The notes below the pieces were generated by a model that was given only the letters and a program-made list of their open reading frames with translations, was not told the origin of the DNA and made no database searches. Positions 30,886-40,646 of a DNA stretch of 64,000 bases are shown piece after piece. The number at the start of each line of letters is the position of its first letter. Position 1 is the stretch's first letter. The DNA comes from an uncultured cyanobacterium (GTDB taxonomy: Bacteria; Cyanobacteriota; Cyanobacteriia; Cyanobacteriales; FACHB-T130): positions 1 to 64,000 of the forward strand of contig CAKZHE010000098.1 in assembly GCA_936920195.1 (NCBI GenBank), given 5' to 3'. The position numbers and the translations under genes are program-made.

Positions 30886-31674
30886 TTGATGACTCCCCCA
30901 CCTGAATTAGAAACTGCCACTCAGAAAAGTTTAGACATTGCCCCCGCCACTGATGCGGCTCTAGATGAGTTGCCCGATGATGTGGAAATGCCTCTATTTG
31001 ACCATCTGGAGGAGTTGCGACAAAGAATTTTTTATTCCCTAGGGGCGATCGCTGTCGGCATAATCGGCTGTTTTGTGGCAGTGAAACCCATTGTGCAGTT
31101 GCTAGAACTTCCGGCAAAAGGGATTAAATTTCTGCAATTGGCTCCAGGAGAGTATTTTTTTGTTTCCTTGAAGGTAGCAGGTTACAGCGGCTTACTGGTG
31201 GCTAGTCCCTTTGTGCTGTATCACATTATCCAATTTGTCTTGCCGGGATTAACTAGGCGAGAACGAAAGTTAATTGGCCCGGTGATGTTGGGATCGAGTT
31301 TTTTATTTGCCGGGGGATTGGTATTTGCCTATTTGTTGATGATCCCGGCGGCGTTAAACTTCTTTATCAACTATGGCGAGGGTGTAGTTGAACAGTTGTG
31401 GTCGATTGATAAATATTTTGAGTTCGTGTTGCTGCTACTATTCAGCACGGGATTGGCGTTTCAAATTCCCATTATTCAAATGCTCCTGGGGGTTTTGGGA
31501 ATTGTTTCTTCTGGGCAAATGCTCGCGGGTTGGCGCTATGTGATTTTGGGAGCAGCGGTTTTGGGGGCAGTTCTGACACCTTCCACCGATCCCTTGACTC
31601 AATGCTTGCTGGCTGGAGCCGTACTTGGTCTTTATTTTGGCGGGATTGGCTTGGTGAAGTTGTTGGGGAGGTAA
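30886..31674 (+). CDS. tatC: Twin-arginine translocase subunit TatC
   Basis: 262 residues with six membrane helices. The N-terminal motif [17 protein letters not shown] binds the twin-arginine signal. Later helices include [20 protein letters not shown] and [19 protein letters not shown]. TatC with TatA/B exports folded proteins across cytoplasmic and thylakoid membranes. The acidic N-terminal extension (about 40 residues) is common in cyanobacteria. A half copy of MITE-B (gggacttacgca at 30867) lies just upstream. No tatA is adjacent. Confidence 0.95.
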   Translation: MMTPPPELETATQKSLDIAPATDAALDELPDDVEMPLFDHLEELRQRIFYSLGAIAVGIIGCFVAVKPIVQLLELPAKGIKFLQLAPGEYFFVSLKVAGYSGLLVASPFVLYHIIQFVLPGLTRRERKLIGPVMLGSSFLFAGGLVFAYLLMIPAALNFFINYGEGVVEQLWSIDKYFEFVLLLLFSTGLAFQIPIIQMLLGVLGIVSSGQMLAGWRYVILGAAVLGAVLTPSTDPLTQCLLAGAVLGLYFGGIGLVKLLGR

Positions 31675-31679
31675 TCAGT

Positions 31680-31790
31680 TTTGCCCCCTAAATCCCCCAA
31701 TTCTGGGGGACTTTACTATCCTATTCCCCCCAAATTTGGGAGGTTAGGGGGGCAAGATATCCTAATCAATTGTTTCGCCCCCTAAATCCA
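31680..31790. repeat. Palindromic repeat tract between tatC and dedA-like gene
   Basis: Runs of cccccaattctggggg and cccccaaatttggg form overlapping inverted repeats, with the direct repeat gccccctaaatcc at both ends (31682 and 31780). It lies between convergent genes and could act as a bidirectional terminator. Confidence 0.55.
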
Positions 31791-31795
31791 AAATT

Positions 31796-32428
31796 CTAAT
31801 CGCCGCTTTCCGGCTGCTTAACGATGCGAGATTCTAACCAAATTGGCACGGCGATCGCTGCTACCAACAGCACTAAAGCAATTAAGGCAAACTGCGCCGC
31901 CCAAGCAACTACTTGCTCTAGTGGTACTAGCTTTCCAGCAAAGAAAGATAATGTCACCATTAAAGTTCCCCAAGCTGTCGCTCCCGCCACGTTATAAACC
32001 ATAAATTTGGGGTAGGGCATTTCCACAATTCCCGCCAAAGGCCCAGCAAACATCCGCAGCAGACTAATGAAGCGTCCGATAAAGACGGTTTTGCCCGCAT
32101 TCTCGCTGAACTTAATTCGTAATTCAGCCAGTTTTTCTTCACTAATCCGGAAAACCTTGCCAATGTTAACCAGTAAAGGCCAACCGCCGTATCTACCAAT
32201 CCAGTAGCCGAAGTTACCGCCGACAGATGCGCCAGCGATCGCTGCGCCCAATACTAACCAGTAATTTAGCTCTTTGCTGCCAGCTAAAAATCCACCAGCA
32301 ATCGTAATTGTTTCCCCAGGAATGGGTATGCCCAGATTTTCCAGCAAAATCCCTAGGAAAACTGCCCAATAGCCATATCGATGGGCAATTTCCTGAACAT
32401 TCTCCAGCGAAATAAATTCCAGAGACAT
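31796..32428 (-). CDS. DedA/SNARE-associated membrane protein
   Basis: 210 residues, several membrane helices. The DedA signature is ENLGIPIPGETITIAGGFLAG and, further on, GYWIGRYGGWPLL and FIGRFISLLRMFAGPLAGIVEMPYPKF with the conserved arginines. DedA proteins include flippases for undecaprenyl phosphate and phosphatidylethanolamine; the substrate here is not known. It is monocistronic. Confidence 0.9.
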   Translation of the reverse strand: MSLEFISLENVQEIAHRYGYWAVFLGILLENLGIPIPGETITIAGGFLAGSKELNYWLVLGAAIAGASVGGNFGYWIGRYGGWPLLVNIGKVFRISEEKLAELRIKFSENAGKTVFIGRFISLLRMFAGPLAGIVEMPYPKFMVYNVAGATAWGTLMVTLSFFAGKLVPLEQVVAWAAQFALIALVLLVAAIAVPIWLESRIVKQPESGD

Positions 32429-32512
32429 TTAATTCAGAGTTTACAGAGCTTTACATCTCTAATATTGACCGAATACTGGACGACTTGCAAGCCCTGTTCC
32501 CTAACTAAGACT

Positions 32513-32761
32513 TCAAGTAGGGACTAATTCACCGGGACGCAGCCGCACCCATTTACCCATTTCGGTCTGAAAGCTTTCGCAGCCAACTACATCCCACTCC
32601 ATCTCGATTAATTCAACATTGGTGCGAATATTAACGTTGATGCTGGGTTCAATGGCTTCAAAATCCGGCGTTTCCGTCAGGTGCGGGACTTGATGCTGGG
32701 CTTCTACGGCGTGGTAGGTAATGCAGCGATCGACGTAATAACAGTTAATGCAAATACACAT
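32513..32761 (-). CDS. ycf34: Ycf34, small iron-sulfur protein
   Basis: 82 residues. Cysteines cluster at the N-terminus: MCICINCYYVDRC (Cys2, 4, 7, 13), followed by YHAVEAQHQVPHLTETP, the Ycf34 signature. In Synechocystis the protein binds an Fe-S cluster and affects photosynthetic electron flow and transcription. The gene is found in cyanobacteria and red algal plastids. Length is normal. Confidence 0.92.
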   Translation of the reverse strand: MCICINCYYVDRCITYHAVEAQHQVPHLTETPDFEAIEPSINVNIRTNVELIEMEWDVVGCESFQTEMGKWVRLRPGELVPT

Positions 32762-33101
32762 AGGACAAGCCCTCAGTGCTTTATATTGTTAATCTAGCTC
32801 AGGCGCAAGTATATATGCTTAATCTAAAGTTTAATTTTTGTTAACTAAACCGCGATCTTTCTCAGAAAAGTGGCGATAGCGCTAGCGCGTATGCCTTGGG
32901 CAACGCTATGGGATCTCCGAACTCCAATCGTGCTGATAGAGGCATAAATAGAGCCTTTTATTCTTCCTTTAACTGATATCAATCGTAAATAAGGTTTTGC
33001 AAAACTCCAAAGAACAAAACTTGCCTTCTAAGTAAACTCGGCAGTAAGTATTCTAATATTCTTGATGCCACTCATCTGAATTAATAATTGGCTTAAAAAA
33101 G
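32762..33101. other. Intergenic region with a short dispersed repeat
   Basis: Contains ggcgatagcgctagcgcg (32872-32889) followed by tatgccttgggcaacgctatggg, a dispersed cyanobacterial repeat also seen in part at 12317 and 11570. The rest is AT-rich. No ORF is supported. The promoters of ycf34 (minus) and the ankyrin gene (plus) must lie here. Confidence 0.5.
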
Positions 33102-33887
33102 ATGGATAGTAATCAAATACACAATTGGTATGACACAGAAGCAGTCCTTGAGCAAGAGTATGCTGATGAACTTTATGAGATATTACAAAATCAGTCTGAT
33201 ATAAATCAAAAGGATGATAGCTATACAATACTAATACATCTTGCTTGGACAGGCCGATTGGATCTGGTAAAGTTAGCAGTGGATGCAGGTGCAGATGTCA
33301 ATATTATTACTACTAACGACAATTCATTTGCTCTGTATGAAGCGGCACGTAACGGACGGCAAGAAGTTTATGACTACCTAGCTCCATTAACATCTCCTGA
33401 ACTTGTAGAAATAGCGACAAAAGCATTACCTGAAGGGATTATTTATCGCCAACGCAAAAATAATCATGCTGTTGAGGTATTTATTCATGCCGCACTTTTT
33501 GGAAATATTGATGCTGTCTCTGCGGCTATTTCTCAAGGTATAGATGTCAATACAATCGGTTCTAATGGCGAAGCAGCACTACATAAAGCTATAAGAAATA
33601 ATCAATCATCAATTGTTCTCATTTTATTAGAAGCTGGAGCAGATATTAATAACAGTTGTAACAACGGTGAAACTGTCTTGATGTTCGCAGTTGCCTGGTT
33701 AAATACAAAAATTGTTCAAAAATTACTTGAACTTGGTGCAAATGTTAATGCAAAGGATGAAAATAACTATACTGCCCTTACAGTTGCAAAAAAATTAAGC
33801 AAACAAGTTTTGAATGAACCCAAATTGTCAGAAAAGTTGTCAGAAATAATTAAACTGTTGGAAAACTATGGAGCAATTGAAAATTAA
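33102..33887 (+). CDS. Ankyrin-repeat protein
   Basis: 261 residues, no signal peptide. Ankyrin repeats run from about 45 to 255: LIHLAWTGRLDLVKLAVDAGADVN, FIHAALFGNIDAVSAAISQGIDVN, ALHKAIRNNQSSIVLILLEA and LMFAVAWLNTKIVQKLLELGANVN. A protein-interaction scaffold with no enzymatic domain. The gene is markedly richer in A and T than its neighbours and lacks GCGATCGC sites, so it may have been acquired recently. Confidence 0.88.
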   Translation: MDSNQIHNWYDTEAVLEQEYADELYEILQNQSDINQKDDSYTILIHLAWTGRLDLVKLAVDAGADVNIITTNDNSFALYEAARNGRQEVYDYLAPLTSPELVEIATKALPEGIIYRQRKNNHAVEVFIHAALFGNIDAVSAAISQGIDVNTIGSNGEAALHKAIRNNQSSIVLILLEAGADINNSCNNGETVLMFAVAWLNTKIVQKLLELGANVNAKDENNYTALTVAKKLSKQVLNEPKLSEKLSEIIKLLENYGAIEN

Positions 33888-34004
33888 CTGTAGCTGCGGA
33901 TAATTTTTAGTACATATCTACTATTTTGATTTTTTTGAGATGGGATTAATACATATAGTGTTATTCATCTGCTACTACGCTATATGTAGACATGACTGGT
34001 TTAA

Positions 34005-34574
34005 TCACCCTAAAAGTCTGGTCGCGGATATTGGCACATCTGGAAATGCAAAAGATGCGATCGCTCCTTCTTTCAGGACTTGCTTTGAAGTATAGTTGCC
34101 ATTGTCAGGGGCGCGGAAGACTGTAATTTGCTTGGCAAATAAATCCAATACCCAATATTCGGCAATTTCAGCCGAGGCATAAATAGTAGCTTTAAATTCC
34201 AAGTCTTTTTTCAAGCTGGTTTTAGCCACTTCTATCAGCCAAAAGATATCATTAGGCGCGGGATGGCGATCGCGATAGGCAGACTCTGGCAAGCGAACAA
34301 TGGCAATATCTGGTTCTGGTTCTGAGTCAGATAAGGTAATGGGGCCATTAAAACGCACCTCTGCTTTCCCGGCTAGCAACTCTTCTAGATATCTTGCCCC
34401 TTGTTTAGCAGTAGTGTAATGAATTGGCGTTTCTGGACTCATTTCGACAATTTCCCCGGCGAGTAACTCTACCCGGCGATCGCGCAGAATGCCTACAGCA
34501 ATCATCTGATGATAGTCGTTGACAGACCATTTGGCTAGGGTCTTCATTGCTGAATTACTCATAGTTCTTACCAA
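34005..34574 (-). CDS. Uma2-family putative endonuclease
   Basis: 189 residues, complete. Nuclease-fold motifs: EPDIAIVRLPE, FWLIEVAKTSLKKDLEFKATIYA (E..K spacing), and IAEYWVLDLFAKQITVFR. The start could be M1 (MVRTMSNSAMKTL) or M5. It is closer to the TSLKKD.KATIYA subgroup than the gene at 16914. No partner gene is adjacent. Confidence 0.88.
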   Translation of the reverse strand: MVRTMSNSAMKTLAKWSVNDYHQMIAVGILRDRRVELLAGEIVEMSPETPIHYTTAKQGARYLEELLAGKAEVRFNGPITLSDSEPEPDIAIVRLPESAYRDRHPAPNDIFWLIEVAKTSLKKDLEFKATIYASAEIAEYWVLDLFAKQITVFRAPDNGNYTSKQVLKEGAIASFAFPDVPISATRLLG

Positions 34575-34604
34575 CCTAAAAATGGCCTAACTCCGCTAAT
34601 TTAG

Positions 34605-35186
34605 CTAATATTTTATCCGCTTTTTCCGCTGGCGGGTTTTGGGAATAGGTTTCTGAGCAGCAATTTTTTTTCGTTTGATTTGCCGATTTTTAAACCGTTT
34701 ATAGGTAGAACTGCCCCAATCGCTCAAAGAGTGGCTCATTGCGCCCAATTCCAAGCCGATGTAGACTGCTAACCATTCCACAGGATGTTGGAAAAGCGAT
34801 CGCTGAACTTCTTGAACTAAATATTGCCATTGCCACCCAGTACCCCAGAAAATCTGAGCAATACCACAGACAAATATTGCTACTAATGCCAGCCAGCTAG
34901 CTAAATACAAGATTCGCAGGGTTGTCCCAATGACAAAACCGTGAGATAAAAATGACCGATGGCGCAACCTCTTTTGGTAGGGTATCCAGAGTATCCGCAA
35001 CCATCCCCAGCGCTGGAACTGTCGGGAGTAAATATCCAAGTCTGGGCCAAACATTAACCCGCTGAACAAAAACCCGCCAGATACTAGCAAAGTCAAATTG
35101 CCGCTCTGGGTATTGACAAAAGTCACTCCAGCTACTATGGGCAAGCTCCATAAAGTTATGCGATCGTGGGTACGACCAGATGGCAT
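34605..35186 (-). CDS. DUF2227 putative metal-binding membrane protein
   Basis: 193 residues. Probable ligands are GRTHDRIT at the N-terminus, FGPDLDIYS, and LRHRSFLSHG, the usual DUF2227 pattern. Hydrophobic helices lie near 14-45 and 85-115. The C-terminus is very basic (RFKNRQIKRKKIAAQKPIPK). Function unknown; a membrane metal-dependent hydrolase-like role has been suggested for related families. It lies 30 bp upstream of the Uma2 gene on the same strand. Confidence 0.82.
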   Translation of the reverse strand: MPSGRTHDRITLWSLPIVAGVTFVNTQSGNLTLLVSGGFLFSGLMFGPDLDIYSRQFQRWGWLRILWIPYQKRLRHRSFLSHGFVIGTTLRILYLASWLALVAIFVCGIAQIFWGTGWQWQYLVQEVQRSLFQHPVEWLAVYIGLELGAMSHSLSDWGSSTYKRFKNRQIKRKKIAAQKPIPKTRQRKKRIKY

Positions 35187-35230
35187 TTTTTTTAAAAGTC
35201 TGCTATATTAGATTAACGTGCATGAAACAC

Positions 35231-35302
<72 letters not shown>

Positions 35303-35324
35303 TCCCTCTCTCTATATTTGGTAG

Positions 35325-36665
35325 CTAAGGAATATTAGCCACACTAGCGCTAGTTCTTGCCAGAACTATGTATTGAGAGTTGTCCGCGAAGTTGTCCGCG
35401 AAAATATGTCTGGCAGTCGAGGACTGCTGTTGATGTAGGTTCTTTTGAATTTTGCGGCGAATATCGCGGATATTCCAACCAGTTAGTTGGGCTAGGGTTT
35501 GAGCTTCTTGTTCTTGGCGATCGCGCACTGATTTCTGATAATTATTCGCTGCTTCGCATTTCATTTCCCCAGTAAAAGGATGTTGCAAAATATAGCGTCC
35601 TTGGAAGAATTCGCTATTGCCAGTTTCTTGGAAAATCAAGTCTTCTGGGAACTTATTGCGAGTATAACGAACGTGGAGGCGAGTGATAAAGGTATCGGAA
35701 TAGGAATCAGAATTGAGCCAAAATACCCCGGCTTCTTTCAGTTCTTCTGGATTCAGAGGATCGGCGGAACAAGGATCGCAACTACCAATATTCCAAGCAT
35801 ATTCTAGAAAAGCTACTTTTTTATCTTCTCGTTCATAGTTGTTCTGGAACATGGCTTTATAAAAATCGCCAAATTCATCTTTGACAAATAGAGGAACTGT
35901 CGAATTAGAAGGAACTTTTACTGTCCGATAATTGGTTAGCTCTATTTGACCTTTAGGCGATAGCAGATAGACAATTACATCCTGTTCGCTTTGAGAATTA
36001 ATTGTGCCTAAGCGAATCGGCAGCATGAATTTGGCAGTGTTATAGGAAATTTGTAAAGGGCGTAAAAATTGATTGCCAGATTCGTCAAACTGCTCTAAAT
36101 TAACTTTGGCAACAAAGAATTTCATGTTTTGGCGAATGTAGGGGCGAAATAGCCGTCTAGCATTGCGAGGAATTTTGTAGCCATTCTGATTTAACCAAGT
36201 TTCTAAACCGTTAGATTCTTTGGCACTGAGAATGACAATATCGTATTCTCCGACAGTAAATTTGGCTTCAACTGTCACGCCTAAAGAATTTTCTCCTCTT
36301 TCGTTTCTGCGTTGACTGGCAGATTCTGTGATACTAGAAGGTGGAGCGGGATAAACTTGAGGAGCGCTAAACGCATCTAATCTTTCAATGATTTTGGGGT
36401 TGCTAACGCGGACTTGTTCTTGTTTAATTACTGAGGGAACAGGAACGACTAAAGCAAAGTCTTTGACATCGCCTTGATAGTCATTTGCCATAGTTAGAAC
36501 GGTGCGATCGCCATCTCTGGCTAACACAACTTGCGAAGCTTTATTATATAGTTTGGCATCGGCTTTGGAAACATAAAATCCGCAAAATGCCCAAGCATTT
36601 GGGGCAAAGCATAAAGTGAGTAAAACGGCAATTATGGAAATGAGTAAAGATTTAAATGATCGCAT
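35325..36665 (-). CDS. DUF2330 exported protein, paralogue 1 of 3
   Basis: 446 residues. Signal peptide [20 protein letters not shown] with cleavage after AWA, then [20 protein letters not shown], the DUF2330 start. Conserved cysteines ([26 protein letters not shown]) suggest disulfides in the periplasm or outside. Function unknown. It differs from paralogue 2 mainly at 110-140 ([20 protein letters not shown]) and by a longer C-terminal tail. Last gene of a four-gene tandem with the NqrB/RnfD-like gene. Confidence 0.85.
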   Translation of the reverse strand: MRSFKSLLISIIAVLLTLCFAPNAWAFCGFYVSKADAKLYNKASQVVLARDGDRTVLTMANDYQGDVKDFALVVPVPSVIKQEQVRVSNPKIIERLDAFSAPQVYPAPPSSITESASQRRNERGENSLGVTVEAKFTVGEYDIVILSAKESNGLETWLNQNGYKIPRNARRLFRPYIRQNMKFFVAKVNLEQFDESGNQFLRPLQISYNTAKFMLPIRLGTINSQSEQDVIVYLLSPKGQIELTNYRTVKVPSNSTVPLFVKDEFGDFYKAMFQNNYEREDKKVAFLEYAWNIGSCDPCSADPLNPEELKEAGVFWLNSDSYSDTFITRLHVRYTRNKFPEDLIFQETGNSEFFQGRYILQHPFTGEMKCEAANNYQKSVRDRQEQEAQTLAQLTGWNIRDIRRKIQKNLHQQQSSTARHIFADNFADNSQYIVLARTSASVANIP

Positions 36666-36684
36666 AATAGGGGGAAAAGGGAAC

Positions 36685-36738
36685 AGGGAATTGGGAATTA
36701 GGGATTGGGAATTGGGAATTGGGAATTGGGAATTGGGG
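36685..36738. repeat. 7-bp microsatellite (GGGAATT)n
   Basis: About five perfect or near-perfect ttgggaa units at 36704-36738, preceded by degenerate units (gggaacagggaattgggaattaggg). It lies in the 79-bp gap between DUF2330 genes 2 and 1, upstream of gene 1. Copy number could vary by slippage. Confidence 0.85.
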
Positions 36739-36744
36739 ATGAAA

Positions 36745-38052
36745 TTATGGTTTCCAAATATCTCGCCAAAATGGTGTCGATTTACTTTGAGTTATCTGAG
36801 CTTTACGGCGGAGATCGCGGATATTCCAACCAGTTAATTGAGCTAAAGTTTGCAATTCTTGTTCCTGGCGATCGCGCACATATTGCTGATAATTATTCGC
36901 CGCTTCACACTTCATTTCCCCGGTAAAAGGATGTTGCAAAACGTAGCGCCCTTGGAATAGTTGTCCATTAGATGTTTCTTGAAAAATCAAGTCTTCGGGA
37001 AATTTATCGCGAGTATAGCGCACGTGCAACCGGGTAATAAAAGTATTCGCTAAGGCATCAGGATCGAGCCAGAATACCCCCGCTTCTTTTAATTCCTCTC
37101 GACTCAAAGGATCGGCAGCACAAGGATCGCAACTGCCCATATTCCAGGCATACTCTAGAAAAGCAACTTTTTTATCTTCTCGCTCGTAGGTTTTTTGGAA
37201 CATGGCTTTATAAAAGTCGCCAAATTCATCTTTGACAAATAACGGAATTTCCGTATTGGAAGGAATATTGACTGTGCGGTAATTAGTTAGTTCCGCTTGC
37301 CCTTGGGGTGATAAAATATAAACGATTAAATCCTGTTCGTTTTGAGAATTAATTATTCCTAAACGAATGGGCAACATGAACTTTTTCGATTCATAGGCAA
37401 TTTGCAAAGGGCGCAAAAATTGATAGCCAGATTTATCAAACTCTTTTAAGTTTACTTTGGCAACAAAGAACTTCATATTTTGGCGAATGTAGGGGCGAAA
37501 TAGCTGCCTAGCATTGCGGGGAATCTTGTAGCCATTGCGATTTAACCACGTTTCTAAACCGTTAGATTCTTTGGCACTCAAAACAACAATATCGTATTCT
37601 CCCACGGTGAATTTAGCTTCGACTGTGACACCTAAAGATTTGCCTGTTTCTTCTTGAACTGCGCCACTGGTGGGAGTAACTCCTCCTATTGGTTTGCTTT
37701 CAGGGGGAGGTTGACAAGGATCGGGATCGAAGTATTCTACTAATCGAGGAGCGCTAAAAGCATCTAGTCTTTCAATAATTTTGGGGTTGCCAACATGGAC
37801 TTGTTCTTGTTTAATGACTGAAGGCACGGGAACGACTAAAGCAAAGTCTTCTACTTCACCTTGATAGTCGTTTGCCATGGTGATAATAGTGCGATCGCCA
37901 TCTCTGGCTAACACAACTTGCGAAGCTTGATTATATAGTTTAGCATCGGCTTTGGAAACATAAAATCCACAAAATGCCCAGGCATTCGGGGCAAAGCCAA
38001 GAACTAATAAAACGGCGATTATGGAAATGAGTAAAGATTTGAGCGATCGCAT
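36745..38052 (-). CDS. DUF2330 exported protein, paralogue 2 of 3
   Basis: 435 residues, signal peptide almost identical to paralogue 1 ([20 protein letters not shown], cleavage after AWA). Same core: [71 protein letters not shown]. It carries an [14 protein letters not shown] segment shared with paralogue 3 but lost in paralogue 1. Its strong similarity to paralogue 1 indicates a recent tandem duplication. Confidence 0.85.
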   Translation of the reverse strand: MRSLKSLLISIIAVLLVLGFAPNAWAFCGFYVSKADAKLYNQASQVVLARDGDRTIITMANDYQGEVEDFALVVPVPSVIKQEQVHVGNPKIIERLDAFSAPRLVEYFDPDPCQPPPESKPIGGVTPTSGAVQEETGKSLGVTVEAKFTVGEYDIVVLSAKESNGLETWLNRNGYKIPRNARQLFRPYIRQNMKFFVAKVNLKEFDKSGYQFLRPLQIAYESKKFMLPIRLGIINSQNEQDLIVYILSPQGQAELTNYRTVNIPSNTEIPLFVKDEFGDFYKAMFQKTYEREDKKVAFLEYAWNMGSCDPCAADPLSREELKEAGVFWLDPDALANTFITRLHVRYTRDKFPEDLIFQETSNGQLFQGRYVLQHPFTGEMKCEAANNYQQYVRDRQEQELQTLAQLTGWNIRDLRRKAQITQSKSTPFWRDIWKP

Positions 38053-38095
38053 TTATTTCTCCTCATATTTTTACAATTGAAGAATTATAGATTCT

Positions 38096-38165
38096 GTAGG
38101 GGCAATCCCCCCGTGGTTGCCCCGTTAAATCGGGGTAGGCACGGGGGCGCTACCCCTACAGATTT
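38096..38165. repeat. Repeat D copy 1
   Basis: TAGGGGCAATCCCCCC..GTTGCCCC then TAGGCACGGGGGCGCTACCCCTACAGATTT. It matches 54386-54455 over nearly the whole length. It lies between DUF2330 genes 3 and 2. Confidence 0.8.
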
Positions 38166-38169
38166 TTAC

Positions 38170-39480
38170 TTAATTCCAAATGTTTCTCCAAAAAGGTTCT
38201 GATTGATTTTGAGCCTCATTCACTTTCCGACGAATATCGCGAATATTCCAGCTAGTTAATTTTGCCAAGGTTTGAGATTCCTGTTCAAACCGGGCTGGTA
38301 AAGAGTTTTGATAAACTTTGCCAGCTTCACATTTCATATCCCCCTTAAAAGGATGACGTAAAATATATCTGCCTTGGAAAAACTGCCGATTGGAAGTTTC
38401 TTGGAAAATCAAATCTTCGGGAAACTTATCGCGACTATAGCGCACGTGCAGACGACTAATGAAGACGCTGGGAAAGGCATCTGGTTTGATCCAAAATACT
38501 CCAGCTTTTTTCAATTCTTCAAGATTTAATGGTTCTGCTGAACAAGGATCGCAACTAGCCATGTCCCAAGCATATTCTAAAAAGGCAATATTTCTACCTT
38601 CGCGGTTATAAGCGGTTTGAAACATCGATTTATAGAAATCACCAAACTCGTTTTTGACAAATAGGGGAACCTCCGCATCAGAAGGAATATTAATTGTCCG
38701 ATAGTTGGTAATTTCCGCCTGTCCTTGAGGAGACAGAACATAGACAATCATATCTTGTTCGCCAGTGGCATTAATCATCCCTAGGCGAATTGGTAACATA
38801 AATTTAGGGGAACTATAGGCAATTTGCAAAGGGCGTAATAATTGCGAACCTGTTTTAGCAAACTCGCCTAAATTAACTTTGGCAACAAAGAATTTCATAT
38901 TCTGGCGAATATAAGGTTGCAGTAGTTGATTAGCTCCTCTAGGAATTTTATAGCCATTGCGATTCAGCCAATTTGCTAAACCATCTGATTCCTTCGCACT
39001 TAGAATAGCAATGTCGTATTCCCCGACGGTGAATTTTGCTTCTACAGTTACCCCAAAAGCATTACTATCTTTTTTGGCATAACCTCTACTTTGAGTTCGT
39101 CCGTTTAAGAATACCCCATCAGAAAATCTGTCCCTGATACTACAGGGATCTTCATCAAAGTATTCCACTAATCTAGGGGCGCTGAAAGCATCTAATCTTT
39201 CAATAACTTTGGCATCGCCGACTTTGACTTGTTCTTGAATTAACAGCACTGGTACGGGAATCACAATGGCAAAGTCTTTGACATCACCTTGATAATCATT
39301 TGCCATTGTTAAAATACTGCGATCGCCATCCCTGGCAATAATAATCTGCGACGATTTATTATAGAGTTTGGCATCAGCTTTAGAAACATAAAAACCGCAG
39401 AATCCCCAAGCATAGGGAGCAAAGCACCAAACTGCCATAAAAGCGATGGTTATGGCAGTTAAAATCCGTAAAAGCTTCAT
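38170..39480 (-). CDS. DUF2330 exported protein, paralogue 3 of 3
   Basis: 436 residues. Signal peptide MKLLRILTAITIAFMAVWCF with cleavage after AWG, then [20 protein letters not shown]. It is the most divergent of the three but keeps the cysteines (CGFYV, ASCDPCSAEPL, MKCEAG). Its start is 5 bp after the stop of the NqrB/RnfD-like gene, so the two are surely co-transcribed; the probable order of origin is gene 3 first, then 2 and 1. Confidence 0.85.
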   Translation of the reverse strand: MKLLRILTAITIAFMAVWCFAPYAWGFCGFYVSKADAKLYNKSSQIIIARDGDRSILTMANDYQGDVKDFAIVIPVPVLLIQEQVKVGDAKVIERLDAFSAPRLVEYFDEDPCSIRDRFSDGVFLNGRTQSRGYAKKDSNAFGVTVEAKFTVGEYDIAILSAKESDGLANWLNRNGYKIPRGANQLLQPYIRQNMKFFVAKVNLGEFAKTGSQLLRPLQIAYSSPKFMLPIRLGMINATGEQDMIVYVLSPQGQAEITNYRTINIPSDAEVPLFVKNEFGDFYKSMFQTAYNREGRNIAFLEYAWDMASCDPCSAEPLNLEELKKAGVFWIKPDAFPSVFISRLHVRYSRDKFPEDLIFQETSNRQFFQGRYILRHPFKGDMKCEAGKVYQNSLPARFEQESQTLAKLTSWNIRDIRRKVNEAQNQSEPFWRNIWN

Positions 39481-39485
39481 AATTG

Positions 39486-40343
39486 CTAAATTTTTGATTC
39501 AGTTAACCGGGCAGAAACTAAGTTTTTCTGAGTTTTTAAAAACCAAGAGAAATTTGGTGCGACCCAAAAACGATCTATGATAATAGTCAGAGGTGCGATC
39601 GCAAACAAAGCCCAAAAAACCGCCGTCGGAATAAAAAACAAATTCCGCAAAATAAATGCTAAAATGGCAATGGCAGATGCCCAAATAACCCGCCCATTTG
39701 GGCTATTAGGAATCGAGCGCGGATCGGTAATCATAAACAGGGCAAATAGCCATAAAGAACCGCTACTCAACCGATGCGCCCAAACATCCCAAGTCCAACC
39801 CAACCACCAATTTCGCATCCCTTCTAACAAGGCATAGCTAATTAAAAAAGCGGCGCTGGTATCCCATCTGCCCACCTTTTTTAACACCATCGCCCCCGTA
39901 CCTGCAAAAATAAATAGATATAACCATTCATCTCCCCATTGTCCAGGAGAAACCCAAGCATCGCCAGTTAAAACTAAAGCGGCAATAATGCCAAAATTAC
40001 CAGGATTAAAAAAGTGTTTGCGATTCACTTGTAAAACAAATTTACTGCCAATGGCTAAAGTACCTGCCAGCACCATCGTCAAATAGTTATCGGCTCGCAG
40101 TAACAAACTTAATCCCAAACCAGTAATCAGAGCGCTCCGCCAGGAAGATTTCCAGGTAAGATTGAATAAAGAGCGATCTAATTGCCGAGCGACTAATACC
40201 CCTAAGCCCTGAACAATCAAACAAGTCGCAATTAGCGTTACAATTAATTCTGGTCGTAAAGTCCAGTCTCTCGTCCCAATGCCTAAGAATAGGAAGAAAG
40301 AGAGAAAGAGAATTTGGTAATCGCGAGCATCCTGTAGCAGCAT
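39486..40343 (-). CDS. NqrB/RnfD-like integral membrane protein
   Basis: 285 residues, about eight to nine membrane helices. Resembles the NQR2/RnfD/RnfE family, including NRKHFFNPGNFGIIAALVLT, and TDPRSIPNSPNGRVIWASAI, a motif set that includes the so-called UnbU proteins. The S/T-GAT site for covalent FMN of true NqrB/RnfD is not apparent, and no other Rnf/Nqr subunit is encoded here, so an ion-pumping complex is unlikely. Tight linkage to the DUF2330 genes (5-bp gap) implies joint function at the membrane. Confidence 0.7.
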   Translation of the reverse strand: MLLQDARDYQILFLSFFLFLGIGTRDWTLRPELIVTLIATCLIVQGLGVLVARQLDRSLFNLTWKSSWRSALITGLGLSLLLRADNYLTMVLAGTLAIGSKFVLQVNRKHFFNPGNFGIIAALVLTGDAWVSPGQWGDEWLYLFIFAGTGAMVLKKVGRWDTSAAFLISYALLEGMRNWWLGWTWDVWAHRLSSGSLWLFALFMITDPRSIPNSPNGRVIWASAIAILAFILRNLFFIPTAVFWALFAIAPLTIIIDRFWVAPNFSWFLKTQKNLVSARLTESKI

Positions 40344-40464
40344 AGCGGGAGAATAGAAGAACTCCCAAAATTTAACAACAAAGCGATCGCAGTTGGCGAT
40401 GGTTACATTTTTGGTAACAGGGTAGAGAAGTTGCTATATAGCGCGTCTGAATCGTTATTATAAT

Positions 40465-40606
40465 CGTAGGTTGGGTTGCGCGACAGCAAAACCCAACAAA
40501 CCACTGATAAATGTTGGGTTTCCACTGTCGTTTCAACCCAACCTACGGGTATTGCCAGTTAACTGGTAGGCGGTGCGTTACGCTATCGCTAACGCACCCT
40601 ACTAAT
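40465..40606. repeat. Repeat family C copy (uninterrupted) and a second palindrome
   Basis: Family C at 40465-40550: taggttgggttgcgcgacag.. to ..aacccaacctacg, with the undisrupted site actgataaatgttggg. Then a ggtgcgttacgc/gctaacgcacc palindrome (about 40572-40602), related to sequence inside MITE-B copies at 57303 and 61464. Nothing else is seen between 40344 and 40646. Confidence 0.75.
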
Positions 40607-40646
40607 ACTCACCAATAACCTTAATAAACCCGCCCCTCAAGAGCAG

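Noticed and set aside
39486-40343. Complete Rnf or Nqr ion-pumping complex
   Set aside because: Only one subunit-like gene is present and the covalent FMN motif is not seen.
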